The notes beneath the pieces were generated by a model. That model did not search any database. It worked only from the letters and a program-made list of their open reading frames with translations, and was not told the origin of the DNA. A DNA stretch of 64,000 bases from JABCPE02 sp963516475. Lineage in GTDB: Bacteria > Bacteroidota > Bacteroidia > Flavobacteriales > Weeksellaceae. A program made the translations under genes and the position numbers. Every line of letters begins with the position of its first letter. Position 1 is the stretch's first letter. Below, in pieces: positions 8,752 to 17,265 of the stretch. The stretch covers positions 90,292 to 154,291 of the forward strand of contig CAUQBR010000003.1 of the NCBI GenBank assembly GCA_963516475.1. The letters run 5' to 3'.

Positions 8752-10110
8752 TTATTTTGTTGAATTTCTGTTCCATTTAGGGTAGAAAGAACATTTTTGA
8801 TAACGCTTATCGATTGATATAAAAGTATCAGGAAGCTGTTCTTTAGCCCATTTTTCCAGCATTTCATTTTTCTTCTTGTTGAGAGCCATATTCTTCACTC
8901 TTTCAAAATCAGTAGCAAGGTCTACTTGGTGCGCAGGAATGACATCTTCTATTTTTATGAAAATTACAGCTTTTTTTCTATTGTGCTCATCCTCAAATAC
9001 ATCTGTGATATCTCCTTTGTTATAACCTGCGATGTGGTAAGAGATAGATGGAGAAAGGTTTAGTTTTTCCTGTTTGTAGCCTCCATCTTCGCCAAGGATT
9101 ATCCCTGCATTGTATTTTGTGCTTTTGTCATCAGAATATTTTGTAGCAGCTTCTTTGAAAGTAATTTTTCCGTTTATGATTCTTTTTCGGATGTCTTCCA
9201 TTTCTTTTTTAGCTGCTTCTATTTCCTCTGCATTTGGAGTATTTTTTATAAGAATATGTCTAGCATCGTATATTTTTCCTGATTTTTTCACAAGCTGAAT
9301 GATGTGATATCCGTATTCTGTTTCCACAGGGTCTGATATTTCGCCTTCTTGCAGGTTGAGAGCTGCCGCTTCGAAAGGTTTTACCATCGTTCCTTTAGAA
9401 ACATTTTTGTAAAGCCCGCCATTGGATGCTGAGCCTTCATCCTCAGAGTAGATTCTGGCCTGAGTTTCAAAGTCCTCTCCGTTTAGGATGTCTTGTTTGA
9501 TTTTTTTTAGTTTATCTATAATCTCCTGTCTGTGTTTATCATTTAGTTTAGGATACATCACGATTTGAGACAAGATGATTTCTTCTTTTACCTCTGGTAA
9601 TTGGTATTTGTAAGTATTATAGAAATCCGTTACTTCACTTGGTGTGATATCTGCTTTTTCGGTAATTCTGGCAAATTTACTTTGTCCGTAGTAGCTGTCA
9701 GAATCTATTTTTTCTATCATACTTTTCATTTCAGTTGAATTTCTGAATTTGTATGTATCCAGCATCGCTTTTTCGGAAGGGAACTGGCTAAGAATTTGGT
9801 TGTATTTATTATTAACCTGTTCTTTTATTTCTTTGCTTCTATCTGGGATTAGAGTATCTTTTTTAGCGTGGTAGACAAGTAGTCTGTTGTTTAGTAAGCT
9901 CTCTACGACTTCACAATTGTCACCAGAAAGTTTCTCGCCCATTTGTTTTGCATGGTTTTCCTGCTCTGTGATGTCTGATTCCAAAACGATTTCATTTCCA
10001 ATTACCGCAGCGATACCATCCACAAGCTGTCCTTTTTGCAGCTGTGCATTTATTTGAGTGGATAATAGTGCGATTCCCAGCAGTAATGCCTTTTTGATAT
10101 TTTTTATCAT
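8752..10110 (-). CDS. SurA-like periplasmic peptidyl-prolyl isomerase/chaperone
   Basis: A 452-residue exported protein. The signal peptide is MIKNIKKALLLGIALLSTQINAQ-type, cleaved near residue 22. A SurA-like N-terminal chaperone region (25-165) is followed by two parvulin (PpiC/rotamase) domains, roughly 170-275 (YSEDEGSASNGGLY, GYHIIQLVKKSG) and 280-385 (ARHILIK, FKEAATKYSDDKSTKYNAG). The first repeat keeps the typical parvulin signature; the second is more divergent. Expected role: folding of outer-membrane beta-barrels before BAM insertion, which fits the many barrel proteins in this genome. It has its own promoter-like element and a strong terminator, so it is probably monocistronic. 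Confidence 0.88.
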   Translation of the reverse strand: MIKNIKKALLLGIALLSTQINAQLQKGQLVDGIAAVIGNEIVLESDITEQENHAKQMGEKLSGDNCEVVESLLNNRLLVYHAKKDTLIPDRSKEIKEQVNNKYNQILSQFPSEKAMLDTYKFRNSTEMKSMIEKIDSDSYYGQSKFARITEKADITPSEVTDFYNTYKYQLPEVKEEIILSQIVMYPKLNDKHRQEIIDKLKKIKQDILNGEDFETQARIYSEDEGSASNGGLYKNVSKGTMVKPFEAAALNLQEGEISDPVETEYGYHIIQLVKKSGKIYDARHILIKNTPNAEEIEAAKKEMEDIRKRIINGKITFKEAATKYSDDKSTKYNAGIILGEDGGYKQEKLNLSPSISYHIAGYNKGDITDVFEDEHNRKKAVIFIKIEDVIPAHQVDLATDFERVKNMALNKKKNEMLEKWAKEQLPDTFISIDKRYQKCSFYPKWNRNSTK

Positions 10111-10132
10111 ATTTTTACTAAAATTAGTTCAA

Positions 10133-10140
10133 CAAAATTA
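10133..10140 (-). promoter_or_regulatory. -7 promoter element for the SurA-like gene
   Basis: Minus-strand TAATTTTG (TAnnTTTG) 22 bases upstream of the ATG at 10110. No -33 TTG is seen at the usual distance. Confidence 0.4.
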
Positions 10141-10184
10141 AATTTCTTTGTGAGAAAATCTAAATTTTTTATTATAATTATTTC

Positions 10185-11111
10185 TTAAATTTTCAAATCC
10201 ACCTCAAAAGTGGTAAGTTCTTGGAATTTTTTGATTCTTTGTTTCAGAATCATAGGAGAGACTTCCAAAAGTCTTTCCGTTCCGAATTTTTCTACCGTGA
10301 AAGAAGCCATTGCAGAGCCCACTATCACAGCTGTTTTCATGTTTTCAAAGGAAATGCTTTTTGTGGCTGCTAGATGTGCCGCAAATCCTCCTGCGAAAGT
10401 GTCTCCCGCTCCTGTAGGGTCAAAAACCTCCTCCAAAGGCAGGGCAGGAATAGCGAAAACTTTCCCTTCGCTGAATAATAATGCTCCATGCTCACCTTTT
10501 TTGATGATGACATATTTAGGACCCATTTTATGGATTTTTTGAGCGGCTTTTGGTAGGGAATATTCTCCAGAGAGCTGTCGTGCCTCTTCATCGTTTATCG
10601 TGATGACATCAGATTTCGCAATGACCTCCATCAGTAAATCCCAAGTGTGGTTCATCCAAAAATTCATAGTGTCTAGAATCACCAGTTTAGGGCGGCAAGA
10701 CATACCATTTAGAACTGCCAGTTGTGTGCTAGGGTGAAGATTTCCTAAAAGCAGTATGTCATAATTTTTACAATGTTCAGGAATTTTTGGTTCGAATTTT
10801 TCTAAAACATTCAGTTCTGTAGCCATAGTATCTCTGGAATTCAGGTCGTTATGATACTTTCCTGCCCAGAAAAAAGTTTTTTCATTATGGAAAATTTCTA
10901 TTCCTTCTATATTGATATTTCTGTCGGTTAATAAATCCAAATATTCCTGTGGAAAATCTCCACCAACTACAGAAACTAGGCTGACATTAGCATTTAAAAC
11001 GGAAGCGGAAAGCCCTATATAAGTAGCCGCACCACCTAGGATTTTATCTGTTTTTCCAAAAGGAGTCTCAATAGCATCAAAAGCTACAGTTCCTACTGCC
11101 AAAAGATTCAT
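10185..11111 (-). CDS. PfkB-family carbohydrate/nucleoside kinase
   Basis: A 308-residue ribokinase-fold kinase. Visible family features are the N-terminal glycine pair GGAATYIGL (26-34), the substrate lid strands, NDEEARQL (173-180) and the C-terminal anion-hole signature DPTGAGDTFAGG (231-242), in which D237 is the catalytic base. Phosphorylates a sugar or nucleoside with ATP in the cytoplasm; the substrate cannot be read from sequence. It lies 25 bases downstream of gldD on the same strand, suggesting co-transcription, although no functional link between them is known. Confidence 0.88.
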   Translation of the reverse strand: MNLLAVGTVAFDAIETPFGKTDKILGGAATYIGLSASVLNANVSLVSVVGGDFPQEYLDLLTDRNINIEGIEIFHNEKTFFWAGKYHNDLNSRDTMATELNVLEKFEPKIPEHCKNYDILLLGNLHPSTQLAVLNGMSCRPKLVILDTMNFWMNHTWDLLMEVIAKSDVITINDEEARQLSGEYSLPKAAQKIHKMGPKYVIIKKGEHGALLFSEGKVFAIPALPLEEVFDPTGAGDTFAGGFAAHLAATKSISFENMKTAVIVGSAMASFTVEKFGTERLLEVSPMILKQRIKKFQELTTFEVDLKI

Positions 11112-11136
11112 TTGATTGTAAGTGTATGTATTTTAG

Positions 11137-11697
11137 TTATTTATGTTTCCACTCGAAGGTTTCTATCATATGCATCAAGTCTTTCTTGATGTATTCTACC
11201 GCAGGTTGTAGAGAGTCTGGTCTTGGTCTAGATTTAAAGTATAAATTAGCCGTTACGAAATGACGAGTGCTGTCCGTGATATAGATTTGGATATTAGACG
11301 CAGACTGCCCTTTCAATTCGTAAAAGTTCCCAAAAACTCTCTTTTCTGGATAAGAAAAAGATTTAGTATCTATTGCAGAAGCTCTGATGGTGTGTTCGTA
11401 GACCATTTTTTCTACTTCTTTGATATGTAGATTAAAATCATTTTTGATAGGAAAATAGGTTACAAAAATATTGGCTCTCATTGTAGGATAGACTACATTG
11501 TACCAGCAAGCCTGCTTTGCTTGGTGTATTTTTGCAAAGTCTGAATGCTCAAATGAAAACGAACATTCCGAAGAGAATGGAATATACTTAGCCTCTGGAT
11601 ACTCTAGTCGAAGCTCTCCCTTTGGTTTGGGCTGAACATCACTACTACACGAAACGAGAAAAGTAAGTATAAAGCTTAAAAATAAATATCTAAACAT
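11137..11697 (-). CDS. gldD: Gliding motility lipoprotein GldD
   Basis: A 186-residue lipoprotein: a short lipoprotein signal ends in FLVSCSS, with the lipidated cysteine at residue 17. The mature part has the GldD pattern: PKGELRLEYP near the start, a central CWYNVVYP with a second cysteine, MRANIFVTYFP, and a C-terminal helix ending METFEWK. Family knowledge: GldD is required for gliding and type IX secretion in Flavobacterium johnsoniae, though its exact role is open. Presence of sprA at 53868 supports a working T9SS in this organism. Many flavobacteria keep gldD without being motile. A TATTTTTG element sits 4 bases before the ATG. Confidence 0.85.
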   Translation of the reverse strand: MFRYLFLSFILTFLVSCSSDVQPKPKGELRLEYPEAKYIPFSSECSFSFEHSDFAKIHQAKQACWYNVVYPTMRANIFVTYFPIKNDFNLHIKEVEKMVYEHTIRASAIDTKSFSYPEKRVFGNFYELKGQSASNIQIYITDSTRHFVTANLYFKSRPRPDSLQPAVEYIKKDLMHMIETFEWKHK

Positions 11698-11701
11698 TCC
11701 G

Positions 11702-11709
11702 CAAAAATA
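11702..11709 (-). promoter_or_regulatory. -7 promoter element for gldD-pfkB
   Basis: Minus-strand TATTTTTG, 4 bases before the gldD ATG. The same element and spacing recur at 6747-6754 and 52126-52133. Confidence 0.5.
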
Positions 11710-11783
11710 AGAATTTATATCAAAATAGAAAGAGAAGAAATAAATAAAGTAATTTAGAATGATTAAAAATAAATAAAAAATTA

Positions 11784-11791
11784 TAAATTTG
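11784..11791 (+). promoter_or_regulatory. -7 promoter element for the cupin gene
   Basis: TAAATTTG (TAnnTTTG), 30 bases upstream of the ATG at 11822; no obvious -33 TTG. Confidence 0.4.
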
Positions 11792-11821
11792 TAAATTCAA
11801 ATTTAAAAATGTATCAAAGAA

Positions 11822-12166
11822 ATGAAGACAGCATCAATTTATCAAGATTTAGAATTTAATGAAAATAAGCCAGCGATAAAGGCGATTTTGGAAACTGATT
11901 TTACGAAAGAAATCAGAATTCTAATGCGAGAAAACCAAGAAATGAAAGAGCACCAGACGCCTTTTCCCATTGTGGTGGAACTGCTGGAGGGAGAAATTAT
12001 TTTTGGAGTAGAAGGGCAGAATTACGAAGTTAAAAAAGGAGATTTATTGACTTTGTCAGGAGGCATTCCGCATAATCTCATTGCAAAAAAAGAAAGCATT
12101 ATTCGTTTGACACTTAGTAAGTTAGATTCATCAAAAAGAGTAGAGGGCGTTGCCGAAAAATCCTAA
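11822..12166 (+). CDS. Small single-domain cupin protein
   Basis: A 114-residue cupin-fold protein. The two conserved cupin blocks are seen as HQTPFPIVVELLEGEIIF (near 43-60) and KGDLLTLSGGIPHNLIAKK (about 71-89); the histidines in each are candidate metal ligands. No fused regulatory domain is present, so it is a stand-alone cupin of unknown substrate. It is followed after 3 bases by a SAM-dependent methyltransferase gene, and the two form a small plus-strand operon isolated within minus-strand genes. Possible roles include small-molecule binding or isomerisation; none can be chosen from sequence. Confidence 0.8.
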   Translation: MKTASIYQDLEFNENKPAIKAILETDFTKEIRILMRENQEMKEHQTPFPIVVELLEGEIIFGVEGQNYEVKKGDLLTLSGGIPHNLIAKKESIIRLTLSKLDSSKRVEGVAEKS

Positions 12167-12169
12167 ATC

Positions 12170-12949
12170 ATGAGCAAAGAACAAAATATGAACACCAGCC
12201 AAGGTCATTGGATTTTGGCAAAAATGGGCAAACGAGTGTTGCGCCCAGGAGGGAAGGAGTTGAGTATGAAGATGATAGAGGGACTGAATATCAGCCCGAA
12301 TGATGATGTGGTGGAGTTCGCGCCAGGATTGGGATTTACAGCAGGAATTACACTTGGTAAAAATCCTAAAAGCTATACAGGCGTAGAACTGAATGAAGAA
12401 GCGGTAGGAATTCTCAAAAACAGGCTGAAAGGAAAGGATTTTAAAATTATAATCGGAAATGCGGCGGAGTCCACCTTGGAGAGCAATAGTGTGGATAAAG
12501 TCTATGGAGAGGCGATGCTTACAATGCATGCAGACCACAGAAAATCGGAAATCATCCGCGAAGCCTACCGAATTTTGAAACCTGGCGGATTCTACGGAAT
12601 TCATGAGCTTGGGCTGACACCAGATGAGATACCAACGGAGAAAAAAGCTGAAATCCAAAAGGAACTAGCGTTGGCAATAAAAGTCAATGCTCGCCCATTA
12701 ACCGTTTCTGAATGGACAGAGCTTTTAGAAAAAGAAGGTTTTTCTGTGGTGAAAATAGAAACCAACCCGATGCATTTATTAGAACCAAAAAGAATAATAG
12801 ATGATGAAGGATTTTTCAGAACGCTGAAAATTTTCTTTAATATAATGACCAACCCTGCTGCTAGGAAAAGAATCCTTGCGATGAGAAAAGTTTTCCGTGA
12901 TAATGCACAAAACCTGAATGCCGTGGCGATTATCGCACAGAAAAAATAA
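12170..12949 (+). CDS. Class I SAM-dependent methyltransferase
   Basis: A 259-residue cytoplasmic methyltransferase. Motif I is VVEFAPGLGFTAG (47-59), with the acidic end of strand beta-2 in GVELNEEA (71-78); the ILKPGG stretch around residues 135-140 is the typical post-motif III turn. The C-terminal 80 residues are helical and probably bind the acceptor, which is unknown. The ATG is 3 bases after the cupin stop, so the two genes are translationally linked. A strong hairpin terminator follows directly and is shared with the converging ABC transporter gene. Confidence 0.88.
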   Translation: MSKEQNMNTSQGHWILAKMGKRVLRPGGKELSMKMIEGLNISPNDDVVEFAPGLGFTAGITLGKNPKSYTGVELNEEAVGILKNRLKGKDFKIIIGNAAESTLESNSVDKVYGEAMLTMHADHRKSEIIREAYRILKPGGFYGIHELGLTPDEIPTEKKAEIQKELALAIKVNARPLTVSEWTELLEKEGFSVVKIETNPMHLLEPKRIIDDEGFFRTLKIFFNIMTNPAARKRILAMRKVFRDNAQNLNAVAIIAQKK

Positions 12950-12950
12950 C

Positions 12951-12976
12951 AAAAAGCCTATGAAAATAGGCTTTTT
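12951..12976. terminator. Bidirectional terminator between converging genes
   Basis: Perfect 11-bp stem AAAAAGCCTAT / ATAGGCTTTTT with a GAAA tetraloop (12962-12965). The A and T runs on the two sides let it work for the methyltransferase (+) and the ABC exporter (-). Confidence 0.9.
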
Positions 12977-12979
12977 GCT

Positions 12980-14716
12980 TTATATAGGTTCTTGTTTTTT
13001 ATTCAGAGCGGTGTAGTAACCGCCTTTGTTTAGGAGTTCTTGGTGAGTTCCCATTTCTACGATTTCGCCCTGATGTATTACGATGATTTTATCAGCTTTT
13101 TCTATCGTGGAGAGCCTGTGCGCGATGATGATGGAAGTCCTGTTTTTAGTGATTTTTTCCGTCGCTTTTTGGATTAGTTTTTCGGATTCGTGATCTATGG
13201 AAGAGGTCGCTTCATCCAGAATGAGTATTTTAGGATTTACTAAATAAGCCCTTAGGAAAGATAGTAACTGTCTCTGTCCCAGTGAAATGGAAGAACCTCT
13301 CTCACTTACGATGAAATGATATCCATTGGGCAGTTTTTCTATGAAATCATTGACCTCTATTTCTTCCGCTGCCTTTTTTATTTCATCTAATGTGATATTT
13401 TTATTCCCTAATGTAAGGTTTTCTGCAATGCTTTCTTGGAACAGGAAAACATCTTGCAGAACCACGCCTATTTGGCTTCTGTAATGGTATAGTTCGTAAT
13501 CGTAGATATCGGTATCATCTACTAAAATTTGTCCATCGGTGATGTCGTAAAGCCTTGTAATTAGACTTATTATGGTGGATTTTCCTGCGCCAGTAGCGCC
13601 TACAATGGCTACCGTTTCGCCTGGATTTACAGTAAAATTGATTCCTTTCAGGACTTGCTGCTTTTCATCATAGGCGAATTTTACATTTCTAAATTCTATT
13701 TTTCCTTCCAAAGATTCTTTTTTGATAGTTCCTTTGTTCGGAGTAAGGTTTTCTTCCTCGTTCATGATTTTTAGAACTCGTTCAGCTCCTACCAGCCCTC
13801 TTTGGATATTGTTAAACCTATCGGCTATCTGTCGTAATGGTCTGACTAATAATGAAATAAACTGAATGAAAGCGATGATGTCACCTGCGCCCACTTCTTT
13901 GCCATTGATAACATTATAGCCCGCATAAACCAAGATAGTGCCTATAAATAGCGAGGCGAGTAAATCCACAACGGGAAAGAATAGAGAGAAATAAAATACC
14001 GTTTTCAGTAAGGCATTTTTCAGTTCTATATTGATTTTGTCAAATTTGTCAAATTCTGCTTTCTGTCGGTTAAATACTTGGATAATGGACATTCCAGCCA
14101 GTCTTTCCTGCACGAAACTATTTTGGACAGAAGTAAGATTTCGTTCTGTGGAAAAAGAAACTTTTAGTTTTTTCTGAAAAAATCTTGTGATAAGATACAT
14201 CAGAGGAAGCATCATTAGGACAATGTAGCTGAGTTCCTTATTCACCATAAACATAGTCCCGATGACCATCACCACACGAAGAACATCACCAAAAACCATC
14301 AGAAAACCATCCGTATAGACCACTGCCACGGTTTCCACATCTCCTACGGCACGAGTGACCAGGCTCCCAATCGGAGTTTTGTCAAAAAATGAAGTTTTGA
14401 AATGAATCAGCTTTGTATAAAGGCGTTCGCGGATGTCCCGAATTACCGATTGAGCAATGAAATTAGAAAGATAATACAGCATCACCTGCAGAAAAGTTTC
14501 CAAAAGAACCATCCCTAATAGCAGATAAATCCCGTTCATCAGCTCTGTTCGGCTTTTTTCTTTAATGATGACCAGATCTACTATTTCTTTGGTAAGAATA
14601 GGTCGGTAGGTGGAGATAAACGCCACTGCAAGGGAAATAAGCAAAGTGATGATGAACCACTTTTTAAATTTCAATCCGATGAAAAATAATTTTTTTATGA
14701 TAGTGCTGTTGCTCAT
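12980..14716 (-). CDS. MsbA-type ABC exporter, fused permease-ATPase
   Basis: A 578-residue half-transporter that should work as a homodimer in the inner membrane. Residues 1-315 hold six transmembrane helices of the type I exporter fold. The ATPase follows: Walker A GATGAGKST (373-381), Q-loop LQDVFLF (420-426), signature SLGQR (478-482, instead of the canonical LSGGQ), Walker B ILILDE (496-501 region) and the switch histidine in IIAHRLST (H533). Substrate is unknown; lipid, LPS precursor or drug export are the usual roles in this family. The slightly degenerate signature is frequent in this subgroup and does not imply loss of function. It is separated by 24 bases from the helicase gene upstream. 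Confidence 0.9.
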   Translation of the reverse strand: MSNSTIIKKLFFIGLKFKKWFIITLLISLAVAFISTYRPILTKEIVDLVIIKEKSRTELMNGIYLLLGMVLLETFLQVMLYYLSNFIAQSVIRDIRERLYTKLIHFKTSFFDKTPIGSLVTRAVGDVETVAVVYTDGFLMVFGDVLRVVMVIGTMFMVNKELSYIVLMMLPLMYLITRFFQKKLKVSFSTERNLTSVQNSFVQERLAGMSIIQVFNRQKAEFDKFDKINIELKNALLKTVFYFSLFFPVVDLLASLFIGTILVYAGYNVINGKEVGAGDIIAFIQFISLLVRPLRQIADRFNNIQRGLVGAERVLKIMNEEENLTPNKGTIKKESLEGKIEFRNVKFAYDEKQQVLKGINFTVNPGETVAIVGATGAGKSTIISLITRLYDITDGQILVDDTDIYDYELYHYRSQIGVVLQDVFLFQESIAENLTLGNKNITLDEIKKAAEEIEVNDFIEKLPNGYHFIVSERGSSISLGQRQLLSFLRAYLVNPKILILDEATSSIDHESEKLIQKATEKITKNRTSIIIAHRLSTIEKADKIIVIHQGEIVEMGTHQELLNKGGYYTALNKKQEPI

Positions 14717-14740
14717 ATTTCGTGTAAAATGTAAATAAAA

Positions 14741-16873
14741 TTATAACTCCTTATTGCTCAGGTATTTGTAATGATTCCAAAGCAGCCTAATCTCGTGATA
14801 GTCAAAATCATCTGGGAGGATTTCTTTCCATTCATTCAGGCTGTTTTGTGGCTGAGCATTAAAAGTTTTCTCAAAAATACTTATTTTTTCAGAACTTATA
14901 ATTCTCGTTAAATCCAAAACGCCCTGATCGGCAAATTTAGTCAAATGCCCTACAATGGTGCTGGGTGCGAGGGCTCTTTCTTTCGCTATTTCATCAATGT
15001 TTTTCCCTTGTTCAAAGAGTTTGTAGGTGATGATGTGGGTCGGAATTTTCGCGATTTTTGTGCTGATTTTCTCATCTTTATCAGCATCAAATAACTCAGT
15101 TTCTAAGAGTTTCGTTAATTTCAAATCATTTAAATAATCTTCCGTATCACTCAGCCAGATTTTGAGAAATTCATTATGTTCTTTAAAACCTTTTTCATTT
15201 TTTGTCTCGGAATAAAATTGTTTCAAAGGCTCAAAAACTTGGTCTTTTATTTTCTCAAAGAAAAAATGAACTCCGCCTTTTGCTTTCTTTTCTATTTCCT
15301 GCCATTCTTCTTGTCCGTGTGTGAATTTGGTCGCTTTTTGAAGCAGGATTTTCTCAAATTTTTCACAGACTTTTATTAATTCTTTTATGTTGGTTTTCAG
15401 TGAGATATATAGGGCTTGAGTTTTCTCTTCGCTGAGTTTCTTTGAGCTTTTCGCAATATCATACCAATCTTCCAGAGATTGTAAGAACCAGCCGCAATCG
15501 GTGTATTTTAGGACTTTTTTGATGCTGTAATGGTATTTTTCAGCCTCTATGATTTGTTCTATTTTGTCATTAGCCTTTGTATCTTCCTGAAAATGAGATA
15601 TTCTATCATCTTTCAAAATAACCGAAGGCGTGATTTTGGATTTTAGATAAATCCCTTCCAAAGTCCTGCATCGAGAAAGTGCCACATAGACCTGCCCAGA
15701 GGTGAAACTCTGCCCAGCATCTATGATGAGCCTGTCAAAAGTGAGCCCTTGGCTTTTGTGGATGGTAACCGCCCACGCCAAACGGATAGGTAGCTGTTCG
15801 AAACTTCCTATGATTTCTTCTTTTATCTGTTTGTCCTCTCCCAGAGCGTATTTTTTCTGTTCCCAGACTTCTTTTTTTATTTCTAGTTCCTCATCGCTTC
15901 CATCTAGAATTGCGAAAACTTTATCTTCTGTAAGGCGTGATATTTCGGCGAGTTTGCCGTTGTAGTATTTTCTATCGCCAGAGGTATCATTTCGGATGAA
16001 CATCACCTGCGCGCCGACTTTCAGTTCCAAAGTTTCATCATTTGGAAACATATTTTCCTTAAAATCTCCGAAAACAGAAGCATTATAGAAAAATGAAGGC
16101 GTTTTTAACTCGTTGATTTTCTTTTGGTTAATGCTGTCCGCCATTTTATTATGCGAACAGAGATGAACGAAAGCTTCTCCATTAGGTTCAAAATCAGGGA
16201 AATACCTTTCATTTAATTTATTGAAATCCACCAATTTGCTGTTTCCATCACGAATCGCATTCAGCAGGTCTAAAAATTCTTTGTCTTTTTGTCTAAAAAC
16301 TTCGGTCAGCTCTATCGTTAGTAAATCCATTTCCTCCAAAGCCTTTGCATTAAAGAAGAAAGGCGAGGAATAGTACCGCTGAAGGATATATTCGCTGTCT
16401 TCCCGAATAACAGGCGGAAGCTGGAATAAATCTCCCACGAAAAGCAGCTGCGCACCTCCGAATTTCTGCTGATTTCTTCTGGCTGTCCTGAGGGCAAAAT
16501 CCATCATATCCAAGACATCGGCTCTGAGCATAGAGACTTCATCTATGATGATGATTTCCACCTCGCGCAGGAGTTTTAGTTTGTCTTTTCTGTATCTGAA
16601 ATGAGGGAGTAGGTCTGAAATGTTATTAGCAATATTAGCATCTATCCTGTCTACCGTAGGGACAAAGGGTCTGAGAGGTAGCCCAAACATAGAGTGGATG
16701 GTGACACCGCCGGCATTGATAGCTGCGATGCCTGTGGGAGCCACTATGATATGATTTTTCCGAGATTTTTTCACGAAATCATTCAGGAAGGTGGTTTTTC
16801 CTGTTCCCGCCCTTCCTGTAAGGAAAACATTACGATTGGTATTTTCTATTAAATCAAATATATGCTCATTCAT
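14741..16873 (-). CDS. Pif1/RecD-like SF1 helicase with C-terminal HTH
   Basis: A 710-residue DNA helicase. Walker A is GRAGTGKTT (20-28), Walker B IIIIDEVSML (107-116), and late SF1 motifs are LAWAVTIHKSQGLTFD and YVALSRCRTLEGIYL, as in Pif1 and Dda. After about residue 440 comes a 270-residue extension with lysine-rich coiled-coil stretches, a gap filled by charged helices, and a helix-turn-helix (ERALAPSTIVGHLTKF, about 645-660) like the HTH found at the C-terminus of RecQ-type helicases. Role is probably unwinding of difficult DNA structures such as G-quadruplexes or R-loops, by analogy with Pif1. It is followed by the ABC exporter gene with a 24-base gap. Confidence 0.85.
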   Translation of the reverse strand: MNEHIFDLIENTNRNVFLTGRAGTGKTTFLNDFVKKSRKNHIIVAPTGIAAINAGGVTIHSMFGLPLRPFVPTVDRIDANIANNISDLLPHFRYRKDKLKLLREVEIIIIDEVSMLRADVLDMMDFALRTARRNQQKFGGAQLLFVGDLFQLPPVIREDSEYILQRYYSSPFFFNAKALEEMDLLTIELTEVFRQKDKEFLDLLNAIRDGNSKLVDFNKLNERYFPDFEPNGEAFVHLCSHNKMADSINQKKINELKTPSFFYNASVFGDFKENMFPNDETLELKVGAQVMFIRNDTSGDRKYYNGKLAEISRLTEDKVFAILDGSDEELEIKKEVWEQKKYALGEDKQIKEEIIGSFEQLPIRLAWAVTIHKSQGLTFDRLIIDAGQSFTSGQVYVALSRCRTLEGIYLKSKITPSVILKDDRISHFQEDTKANDKIEQIIEAEKYHYSIKKVLKYTDCGWFLQSLEDWYDIAKSSKKLSEEKTQALYISLKTNIKELIKVCEKFEKILLQKATKFTHGQEEWQEIEKKAKGGVHFFFEKIKDQVFEPLKQFYSETKNEKGFKEHNEFLKIWLSDTEDYLNDLKLTKLLETELFDADKDEKISTKIAKIPTHIITYKLFEQGKNIDEIAKERALAPSTIVGHLTKFADQGVLDLTRIISSEKISIFEKTFNAQPQNSLNEWKEILPDDFDYHEIRLLWNHYKYLSNKEL

Positions 16874-16897
16874 AGGCTCGTGTGGTGTATTTTGCTA

Positions 16898-16933
16898 AAA
16901 ACAAAACGAATAGAAATTGGTTCTATTCGTTGA
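16898..16933 (-). terminator. Rho-independent terminator after the ABM-domain gene
   Basis: Perfect stem ACGAATAGAA (16906-16915) / TTCTATTCGT (16921-16930) with a 5-base loop. On the minus strand the stem is followed by TTTTGTTTTT. It lies just downstream of the stop at 16938. Confidence 0.8.
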
Positions 16934-16937
16934 ATTT

Positions 16938-17231
16938 CTAATGAAATTTATTATTGCCTTTATAAACAATCACTTCTGCATTCTTTTCTTTAACCAAATC
17001 TACGAAATTGATAAAATGTTTCGTCTGGTTATGCAGGTCTAGGGCATCTTGGCTTTCCCAAGTTTCACTCATGATAAAATGCCCTTCGGTATCTATATCT
17101 TCTATCAGATTGTATTTGATACAGCCTTTTTCTTTTCGGCTTTCTTCGACTAAAACTTTCAAGCTGTCAAGAATTTCGGATACTTGTTCAGCCTTGAATT
17201 TTATCAGTGCAATTACTTCTAAATTCTTCAT
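16938..17231 (-). CDS. ABM-domain (antibiotic biosynthesis monooxygenase-like) protein
   Basis: A 97-residue dimeric ferredoxin-like alpha/beta barrel protein of the ABM family. The pattern is EVIALIKFKAE, then SRKEKGCIKYNL (about 32-43), FIMSETWESQDALDLHNQTKHF (about 52-73; a conserved ExW and histidines) and a C-terminal strand. Family members include quinol monooxygenases (YgiN type) and small-molecule stress proteins; the sequence does not distinguish them. It has its own -7 element and terminator and so seems monocistronic, between moxR and the helicase. Confidence 0.85.
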   Translation of the reverse strand: MKNLEVIALIKFKAEQVSEILDSLKVLVEESRKEKGCIKYNLIEDIDTEGHFIMSETWESQDALDLHNQTKHFINFVDLVKEKNAEVIVYKGNNKFH

Positions 17232-17253
17232 AAAGAAAAAATTTTATCCTCCA

Positions 17254-17261
17254 CAAAGATA
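17254..17261 (-). promoter_or_regulatory. -7 promoter element for the ABM-domain gene
   Basis: Minus-strand TATCTTTG, 22 bases before the ATG at 17231. A GGAGGAT-like purine tract follows it, one of the few Shine-Dalgarno-like sequences in the window. Confidence 0.5.
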
Positions 17262-17265
17262 CTAA

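Noticed and set aside
12131..12658. A 175-codon minus-strand open frame over the methyltransferase gene
   Set aside because: The plus strand has intact methyltransferase motifs; the antisense translation resembles no protein and lacks its own signals.
14717..14740. Divergent ABC signature SLGQR taken as evidence of a dead ATPase
   Set aside because: Walker A, Walker B with catalytic Glu, and the switch His are all intact, and such variants are common in this exporter subgroup.
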